From: Caenorhabditis elegans
Lineage: Eukaryota > Nematoda > Chromadorea > Rhabditida > Rhabditidae
Length of the DNA stretch: 64,000 nucleotides
Direction: 5' to 3'
Assembly: GCF_000002985.6 (NCBI RefSeq)
Contig: NC_003283.11
Coordinates: 5,580,001-5,644,000 of the forward strand
Position 1 is the stretch's first letter, and every line of letters starts with the position of its first letter. A program made the position numbers and the translations under genes. The notes under the pieces were generated by a model. The model saw only the letters and a list, made by a program, of their open reading frames with translations. It had not been told where the DNA came from and did not search any database. Shown here piece after piece: positions 56,699 through 64,000 of this stretch.

Positions 56699-57028
56699 CA
56701 GGGATGTGCGACAAATTTACCAAATTTGCCGAGCTCGGCTATTATGCTGAAATTGCTTTTATCAAAACTATTGATGCACATAGATGGATAAACATAAAAA
56801 ATAAGAGTAAAATTGAGTATTTTGAATTTTCTGCCGACTGACCGCACAGATCTTATTCAAATGCTAAACGTGTGTTCAGGAGTGAGTAATTGTTGCGCAT
56901 ATATCAGATTATGGCAAATTTGCTGAAATTTCCGAGTTTGCCGAGCTCGGTGAATATTGGAAAACGAGACTTGCCGAATTTGCCGAAAGCGGCAACCGCA
57001 GCTTTCGGAGGTTAGCCGCGCACCCCTG
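56699..57028. mobile_element. Small hAT-like element with TTTGCCGAGCTCGGC repeats
   Basis: Left end CAGGGATGTGCGACAAATTT and right end TTAGCCGCGCACCCCTG give about 12-bp terminal inverted repeats (CAGGG-TG-GCG). Subterminal zones contain TTTGCCGAGCTCGGC and AATTTGCCGAAAGCGGC palindromes. The possible 8-bp flank duplication (GTGCTCAT / GTGCGAGC) is poor, so the copy is old. Confidence 0.5.
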
Positions 57029-58685
57029 GTGCGAGCAGAATTGGCTCATCGGATCACAAAAATTATCGCTCGCAATGTACGCATTGAGGTCGACTGTGAT
57101 GCTTCAATAATCGTGTTCATTTTTTGGTGACGTGTGCATCGCGCATCCATGGTTCCATTACTCGATATGATTGCTAGTTCTCTGCTTACCGTTTTTTATT
57201 TATTTTTCTTGTTCAAATTACCGTATATTTTCTATTTGCATTGCGTATTCATTGTACCCAAAGACACCGAAAGTAAGAAAATTATGATTGCAGTAGTAGT
57301 GTTGCGCCGAGAAGGTAATACTGATAGATGATATACAGTAAATGTTTTTTTTGGTAATATTTAAAATGTTTAACACAAAATCTCACAACACTTATAAATT
57401 TTCAACAACTCGACAAATGTACCCGCGGCAAATCAAAAAGTATCTGAATTTGACTTTTTAAAATGCCCGTTTCTTAGAATTTTGTTTTCCGGATGAAATT
57501 TAAGATGACCGTTCGAAAAGTAATTGAAAAATATTTTATTGGAAGTTGTTCTGCCTCCTTCCTATAACCCCCATCTTGCCACACACACGCGTTTTCGATG
57601 TTCAAAAAATGTTCAAAAAATGTCCGAAAAAATGTAACAACAACTTTGAACGTTTATATCTCGGCTCTCACTGGACCGATTTTTGAAATTCTTTTTTCTC
57701 CACGTTCACAAAATATAGCGACGTGTGTTCATCTAAGAGGGGGTTGATTTTGAAGCATCCTGTCGGCTCCACAAGCGGAAAACCACACCCCGCTTGTTTT
57801 TGCGCACACCGAAGTACTGGCCGAAAACCACTTTAAATTGAAGGAAAATTCGAGTTTATGTTCAAAACGTTTGAAACTCGAAACATAAGTTCTCCTTTTC
57901 AATACCTATCCACTGTATCTAAGTTCATTGTGATATCTCTATTCGTTATTTTAAAAACGATAATTAAAGTTTTGCCAAAATTTCTGCACCTCCCCCCTTT
58001 TCTCACACACACACACCCACCTCCCCTTTTCATATTTGGTTTGTTTTCGGCCACATTTTCACCATTGTTTCGGTCAAATCTCCGTTAGTCTTGCTCTTTT
58101 TCCAAATTTTTTTTTTGGAAAAATGTTCATCACATCGAGAGGAAGCGGAAAACATAATTTTTTGTTTCAAAAAAGGTAAATAATAGTCTCAAAAATAGAA
58201 AAAATGAACACTTCTTTCAAACAATTTACATTTTTCCATAAAATTCACAAACTTTCCACTATCGTCCCGGTTTTTATGTTAAATTTAGAATTAATAGAAT
58301 GATTTAAAATGCAATCTCAAATCACAGCTCGATCCGATCATTTTTCGCAGAGATAGGTTATTTAATTTTTGCACATGGAAATCCAGTTTTCCTCTGTTCC
58401 TGGACAAGTTTTCAACTATCCTTTCGATTTTATGTTTTAATTTTGATAATTTTCATTGAAGCAAGGTAGACAAACTAAATTTGGTCGGTCTTGACAACTT
58501 TCAGCACATTGGTGGAAGTTTTGAGCTTCCAGGCCTTCCCAGAAGGTGATATGTTTCAATTTTTGTTATTTTTAAAAATAATAACCGCCGTATTATTGTA
58601 CTTTTTACGCCAATTTCAAAAATTATTTAATTTTTTTCAAACTTCTACTATGAGCAAAGTTATGACGGATTGAAGTTTTAGTGCA

Positions 58686-59839
58686 TTACTCTTCACAGGC
58701 CGCATCTCCTCACAAGAGGCTGCATGCGTGCGGGTGGCTGGAAAATGTTTTCTTTCCAAAAAAGAAACATAGAAAGGCACTTTAACTCTAAGAAGAAGTT
58801 CACTTTGAACATATACTTCAGGCATTGCAGGCCGGAGGCCTGCTGTCCGATTACAACTGTTTTAAGCCCAGATTGGCTGGATTGAGTGCCGCAGGCACTC
58901 TTACTCTTAGAAGACGCAGTAAACCTGAAATCATTATACCAAGGCAGGCCGGAGGCCTGATATGCGATTACTCTTAGATAAGTTTGATTTAGAAAGCTTT
59001 TATTATTTTCAGTTTTCTAAAACAATCCCCATTCCCGAAGGGCTGGGGGCCCACAGGCGTTCACGATTTTCCAAAAAGTACAACAACACTCTTGGAAACT
59101 ATGGGCTGGCTTTGACCCTATTCTAAGCAGATATGTTATTCACTCAAGCCTAATAACCAGGTTTGAGGGCCGCAAGCCAGAATACTCTTGAAAACTGTGG
59201 GCTGGCTTTAATCCTATTCTAAGCAGAGCAGGCTGTAGGCCTGCGACGCGGTTGTTATTTACTCAAACCTAACAACCAGGTTCGAGGGCCGCAGGCCCGA
59301 ACACTCTTGGAAACTATGGGCTGGCTTTGATCCTATTCTAAGCAGATATGTTATTCACTCAAGCCTAATAACCAGGTTTGAGGGCCGCAGGCCCGAATAC
59401 TCTTGAAAACTGTGGGCTGGCTTTAATCCTATTCCAAGCAGAGCAGGTCGTATTCATGAGTTTTCGTTTTCCTTCACCGTTTTTTGTAGTTCACAGTGAT
59501 GATTGAAAACACGCTTACTTTATTGAATACATTCAAATTATTCTTGAACAAAATCTAAGCCTAAGTTATTCGTACAGTGTCGGTCCTGGAGCAATGAATC
59601 AAAGTTTAAAGAGATTTCACTTTACACAGTAAGAGCTTCGAGGCAAAGCCTCAAACCTGAATAGTCAAGTTTTCTAATCATATACCCCACTCCTGAAATA
59701 ATTTCAAAGAGATCTCGAATAACCCGTTAACAGGTTCGAGGCGAAGCCGAGAACCTGCGCCAGCTACCTTGCTAATAACTTAGAGCGAATTAACCCTATC
59801 CCCATTCCCGAAGGGCTGGCGGGCCCATAGGCCCGCTAG
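58686..59839. repeat. GC-rich palindrome cluster with a Helitron-like 3' end
   Basis: More than a dozen short palindromes interrupt AT-rich DNA: GCAGGCCGGAGGCCTGC (58828 and 58943), GAGTGCCGCAGGCACTC (58884), GAGGCGAAGCC (59729), GAGGGCCGCAGGCCCGAA (59282). At 59092-59450 two alternating blocks, A of about 96 bp (ACTCTTGGAAACTATGGGCT) and B of about 117 bp (ACTCTTGAAAACTGTGGGCT), recur as A-B-A-B'. The cluster ends with GCGGGCCCATAGGCCCGC, a 7-bp stem hairpin, then TAG and T. A hairpin just before CTAG is the 3' terminus expected of a Helitron; no 5' end was identified. Confidence 0.55.
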
Positions 59840-60049
59840 TCTATGGATTCAGTTAAATGTACCATATAGCCAAATGTGACAAGTAGAATTATGCAGGTGT
59901 GGAACAGTCGACATTGAAGTTATCTGGAAATTTTTCGTATCATTAACTATATATAAAAAAATACAGTTCGTCTGTCCGGAGTTTGTAGTCTATGTAGTCT
60001 TTGTAGTCTGTGACGTCACGCCCAAACTCCAGTGAGAATAGTGGGCGTG

Positions 60050-60130
60050 GCACCCTTCGTGGTGAGACCCTTCGTGGTGAGACCCTTCGTGGTGAGACCC
60101 TCCGTGGTGAGACTCTTCGTGGTGAGACCC
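60050..60130 (+). repeat. 15-bp minisatellite, about five copies
   Basis: The unit CTTCGTGGTGAGACC repeats head to tail with one or two changes (CTCCGTGG, GACTCTTCG). It lies directly before the 35-bp array. Confidence 0.85.
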
Positions 60131-60134
60131 AAAA

Positions 60135-61590
60135 TGTTGCGGGAAATTCAAATTTTCAGTAAAAAAAATTTTGGCGGGAAATTCAAATTTTCAGTGAAAA
60201 AATTTTTAGCGGGAAATTCAAATTTTCAGTGAAAAAATTTTGGCGGGAAATTCAAATTTTCAGTAAAAAAAATTTTGGCGGGAAGTTCAAATTTTCAGTG
60301 AAAAAATTTTTTGCCGGGAAATTCAAATTTTCAGTGAAAAAAATTTTGGCGGGAAATTCAAATTTTCAGTGAAAAATTTTTGGCGGGAAATTCAAATTTT
60401 CAGTGAAAAAAATTTTAGCGGGAAATTCAAATTTTCAGTGAAAAAAAATTTTGGCGGGAAATTCAAATTTTCAGTGAAAAAAATTTTGGCGGGAAATTCA
60501 AATTTTAAGTGAAAAAAATTTTTGGCGGGAAATTCAAATTTTCAGTGAAAAAAATTTTGGAGGGAAATTCAAATTTTCAGTGAAAAAAAATTTGGCGGGA
60601 AATTCAAATTTTCAGTGAGAAAAAATTTTAGCGGGAAATTCAAATTTTAAGTGAAAAAAATTTTTGGCGGGAAATTCAAATTTTCAGTGAAAAAAATTTT
60701 AGCGGGAAATTCAAATTTTCAGTGAAAAAAAATTTTGGCGGGAAATTCAAATTTTCAGTGAAAAAAATTTTGGCGGGAAATTCAAATTTTAAGTGAAAAA
60801 AATTTTTGGCGGGAAATTCAAATTTTCAGTGAAAAAAATTTTGGAGGGAAATTCAAATTTTCAGTGAAAAAAAATTTGGCGGGAAATTCAAATTTTCAGT
60901 GAGAAAAAATTTTAGCGGGAAATTCAAATTTTAAGTGAAAAAAATTTTTGGCGGGAAATTCAAATTTTCAGTGAAAAAATTTTTAGCGGGAAATTCAAAT
61001 TTTCAGTAAAAAAATTTTGGCGGGAAATTCAAATTTTCAGGGAAAAAATTTGGGCGGGAAATTCAAATTTTCAGTGAAAAAAATTTTGGCGGGAAATTCA
61101 AATTTTCAGTGAAAAAAAATTTGGCGGGAAATTCAAATTTTCAGTGAGAAAAAATTTTAGCGGGAAATTCAAATTTTAAGTGAAAAAATTTTGGCGGGAA
61201 ATTCAAATTTTCAGTGAAAAAAAATTTGGCGGGAAATTCAAATTTTCAGTGAGAAAAAATTTTAGCGGGAAATTCAAATTTTAAGTGAAAAAATTTTGGC
61301 GGGAAATTCAAATTTTCAGTGAAAAAATTTTGTCGGGAAATTCAAATTTTCAGTGAAAAACAATTTTGGCGGGAATTTTCAGTGAAAAAAATTTTGGCGG
61401 GAAATTCAAATTTTCAGTAAAAAAATTTTGGCGGGAAATTCAAATTTTCAGTGAAAAAAAATTTAGCGGGAAATTCAAATTTTCAGTGAAAAAAATTTGG
61501 CGGGAAATTCAAATTTTCAGTGACAAACATTTTGGCGGGAAATTCAAATTTTCAGTGAAAAAAATTTGGCGGAAAATTCCAATTTCTGAG
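60135..61590 (+). repeat. 35-bp satellite array, roughly 40 copies
   Basis: The unit is GGCGGGAAATTCAAATTTTC followed by AGTGAAAAAAATTTT. Copies vary in A-run length, AGTG/GGTG, TTTTC/TTTTA and GGCGGG/AGCGGG/GGAGGG. An eight-unit block of 284 bp starting near 60401 is repeated almost exactly starting near 60685, so the array also has a higher-order repeat. The core TTTTGGCGGGAAA is a consensus-like E2F/DP binding site. Open frames across it are an artefact of the repeat. Confidence 0.9.
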
Positions 61591-61599
61591 AAAAATCGA

Positions 61600-61775
61600 G
61601 AAATGTCTGCAATGTTCCAGAAGTTTTTAGAAAATTCGAGAAAATTCCGGAATGGTCCAGAATTTTCTAGAAAATTCGGGAAAATTCAGGAATATTCCAG
61701 AACTTTCTAGAAAAATCGGGAAAATTCTGGAATGTTCCAGAACTCTCTAAAAAATTCGATAAAATTCTGAAATGT
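61600..61775. repeat. 41-bp repeats made of heat-shock elements
   Basis: About four imperfect copies of a unit containing TTCCAGAACTTTCTAGAA and AAAATTCGGGAAAATTC. Inverted GAA/TTC pentamers (nGAAnnTTCn) are spaced as required for HSF trimers, and TTCTAGAA is a perfect core. Binding and heat response are inferred. Confidence 0.75.
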
Positions 61776-62310
61776 GCAATTTTGTGGAAAAATTCAAGAA
61801 ACTTCTGCAAAGTTCTACACGGGGTTCTGGCTCAACCCCGCGCTCCATTGGACACTGAAATGGCGGGAAAAAACTTTGAAATCGCAAGAGGAATTTTCAC
61901 GCAGCGCGTTGAAAAAAGTGTATGCATTTGCGCGTGACGGTGCTTCTTCAAGTTTTGATACTCCTAGAATATTCTGAAGTTTCAATAATTTTAAAAAAAT
62001 ATCAAAAATTGTTATAATTTTCAGAAACGCTCGCCAAAAACTTTCGGAAAGACCGGAAAATGTTTCATATGATTTGAAGAACATAGAGAAAATTATACGT
62101 TCAAGAAATTTAGAAATATTTCCAGGAAACTTGAGGTTTTAAGTTGTAATTGCTCAGAACTTAGTTATATAATATTTTTGTTGCTCGAAAATTTCCGGTA
62201 ACCAGGGGAAAAACGTTCCATCTGCAAAGAAGGCTTAGAAAATTTAGAATTTGATTTCAATTTTGAGTACGCCAGACGGAGCACGCGCTTCAGCGCGTGC
62301 GAACGGCTGG

Positions 62311-64000
62311 TTTTCATATATTTTAAGATTTTGTTTTGTACAACTGGGACACTATTTTTCTCAAAGTTGAGTAAAATCATTAAATCAGTTACGTAACTAG
62401 GGGTTTTCTAGTTAAAAATATTGACGGTAAATCCCATTTCAGAGTTATTTTTCTAGTTTTCCAATAAATAGGCTTTCTGGTGATATTTATTGTGAAAATT
62501 CAATTGGGGACAAAGGCACGTTCTCGAGCCAAAATCCCTAGAGTTCCCCATTCCGTTTAAGTTTGGACACTTGCCAATGTTAAAACTGTTTTAAACTTGA
62601 TCGATTCCATCACTTTTACTTTCCATTTCTCAGAACCACTTCAAATGAGATTCTAATAACTTTTCCATTAGGTAACAAGAATCATAAACAGCCAACAACT
62701 AGAATAATTCAATTTACATTGACTCACAAGTAACCACTGATTTCAGAATACTTTGAAAGTAATCAAATTGTAAGATTATTGATATACGGAACAAACAAAA
62801 GTCTTTTTTCCGAGTAAGAATTGAGATAAGGATAAATCTCTATATTTAATTCCAAGAATATGATTTTAACTGTCATAATTGTGATCAAAACTTTCTGTGA
62901 CGCAAAATCGAAAACCTTTGTAAGTTTTTTGAAAATTTTTCTCTTGCATTCAAGTTTCTATTCTCGCATTTTTCGTTCTGAGTTCACTGTTACAAGCCAT
63001 TGACGCGGAAACACAGCTATCTGGACCTTAATTAAATCAGAGCAACCACCAACTTCTCAAATCGTAGTCAGGCATAAATTATGAGTTTCCGCAAATTGCT
63101 TCTATAACTTTTTCCGCATAAAATGCAAAGTCTAAGTACCTAGGTTCAAGTGTTGTTTTCCAAGAACACATTACCTTTTGAAGTCAATTTCTGGTCTCGG
63201 AACTTTTGGATTTCTTTTTCATTTTTTTATTGTTGTGTTTTCAGTTAGTTTTCGATTACTGGGTATATTACTAGCTGGATTTTTGCACATTGATTTCAGG
63301 AAACTTTTGGCTTTAGAGGCTAAATAATATTAATAAATCGACTCTATTTTGAATAGTTTTGGCGGAATTCTACAAATTAAAAAACATTTTCAAAATTACG
63401 AAAAGCTTTTGATTGCATTGCCCTTAGAAACAGAAATTTTGAGAACTTTTTTTCGGCATATTTACAAAATTTCCACTTCTCGTCGTTGTGCCAAAGTTTT
63501 ATTTTAATATACATAGAAAAATCTGTACTTTTCGAAAATACTTACAACATTGAATATTTGAATATTTTGAGAAGTTTCTCAAAAAACTCAAAGTGTCATG
63601 TATTCTACATATTCATCTGCACAGTGATGATTGAATCAGATTTCGAGAAACTTCTCGAAATTTTCAACTGAAAGTGAAATTATTTATGGAAAGTACAAAT
63701 ATTCTTCTACAAATCTATTTAAGTTTCAATTAGCCTTTACGGAACTATAAAATGAATCTAAAAAAATTTCGAAAACATATTTAAAAACTATTTTCAGCTT
63801 TTGGTCGGAATGTTTAAATTGTCTTTGAAACCGAGCACATTCAAAATCACTTTCTTCTTATCGTTCTGTAGAATTTTTTTTTGGAAGTTTATATATAAAG
63901 TTAGGGAAAAATATGTACATTTTGAAAATAATTTTACATTTAATTGGAAGTTTTGAGAAGTTTCTCTTTAAATTTTCAATTAGAAGTTTTTGAGAAATTT
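62311..64000. other. AT-rich DNA without recognised features
   Basis: No splice-consistent exons, repeat ends or RNA genes were found. A recurring motif TTTTGAGAAGTTTCTC (63567, 63645, 63952) is a weak internal similarity. Short open stretches are composition-driven. Confidence 0.4.

Larger units (their letters stand above)
50893..58685. other. Long region without a recognised gene
   Basis: Probably upstream sequence of the adenylate cyclase gene plus intergenic DNA. 51440-51640 holds a pair of inverted blocks with TACCTACCTACGTGCCTACA and CCGTAGGTAGGTGTAGGCCG. 52015-52115 has repeated GAGCCG/CGGCTC palindromes. 53000-53450 is purine-rich on the plus strand. Open stretches of 60-90 codons occur (55374-55580, 55935-56141 and minus-strand 56257-56517, the last with a real ATG) but none has splice partners or known motifs. 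One hAT-like element lies at 56699-57028. Confidence 0.4.
59940..62310 (+). mobile_element. Helitron-like element carrying satellite and heat-shock repeats
   Basis: Candidate 5' end TCATTAACTATATATAAAAA at 59940, after an A. Candidate 3' end: hairpin GCACGCGCTTCAGCGCGTGC (62281-62300), then GAACGG and CTGG followed by T, fitting the Helitron rule (5' TC, 3' hairpin then CTRR, insertion between A and T, no target duplication). It contains the 15-bp array, the 35-bp array and the heat-shock-element repeats listed separately. No Rep/helicase reading frame, so nonautonomous. C. elegans Helitrons with HSF-1 sites are, as I recall, reported in the literature. Boundaries are inferred. Confidence 0.55.

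Noticed and set aside
61366-61710. 114-codon frame over the satellite and heat-shock repeats
   Set aside because: The frame is the translation of the repeat unit; it starts and ends with repeat variants and has no splice or start context.
1-64000. CRISPR arrays, bacterial operons or plasmid origins
   Set aside because: Introns, trans-splice-type acceptors and nematode families show that this is a eukaryotic nuclear sequence; the 35-bp array has no spacers.

Overview
This is nuclear DNA of a rhabditid nematode, almost certainly Caenorhabditis elegans. It is AT-rich, has many short introns with TTTTCAG acceptors, closely spaced genes that look like an operon, and dense worm-type palindromic repeats. 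Several genes match C. elegans proteins well enough to name: pas-6, vps-37, crn-2 and zhit-1, which I recall as a cluster on chromosome V. No organism-level search was possible, so the species call rests on recognition. Gene models were assembled by hand from splice signals and reading phase.

Layout. 1-5 kb: an orphan minus-strand exon near 1.3-1.4 kb, then pas-6 (proteasome alpha1) on the minus strand. 5-11.6 kb: a plus-strand MAM-domain gene. Its 3.4-kb intron holds three Y RNA/stem-bulge RNA-like genes and a mariner-type element nested in a second element. 12.7-15.7 kb: a compact plus-strand trio, vps-37, a mitoribosomal mL48 gene and crn-2, with gaps of about 200 bp as in a worm operon. 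It converges on zhit-1 (minus). A 48-residue stand-alone villin headpiece gene follows at 16.8 kb. 17.1-21.3 kb (minus): a nematode SPK-domain gene and a downstream partial model interrupted by a large inverted repeat that carries tRNA-type promoter boxes. 21.5-25.8 kb: nested transposons, including a hAT-like element with a perfect 8-bp target duplication. 25.9-29.2 kb: a small membrane-protein gene. 29.4-33.2 kb (minus): a secreted protein with a chitin-binding domain and LDL-receptor class A repeats. 35-38.3 kb: two small plus-strand genes (a membrane protein and a secreted Gly/Met-rich protein). 38.3-39.2 kb (minus): a membrin/GOSR2-type SNARE. 42.4-44.6 kb: a small MSP-domain gene. 44.9-50.9 kb (minus): a full-length adenylate cyclase, probably acy-4. 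51-64 kb: no gene recognised. This stretch is dominated by repeats: palindrome-rich DNA, a roughly 1.4-kb array of a 35-bp unit, and heat-shock-element repeats, all inside what looks like a Helitron.

The genes are mostly unrelated housekeeping functions (protein degradation, ESCRT-I sorting, mitochondrial translation, DNA turnover, chromatin, ER-Golgi fusion) mixed with nematode-specific families. The most notable non-coding content is the Y RNA-like cluster, the nested hAT-like transposon, the tRNA-derived hairpin and the satellite-bearing Helitron.
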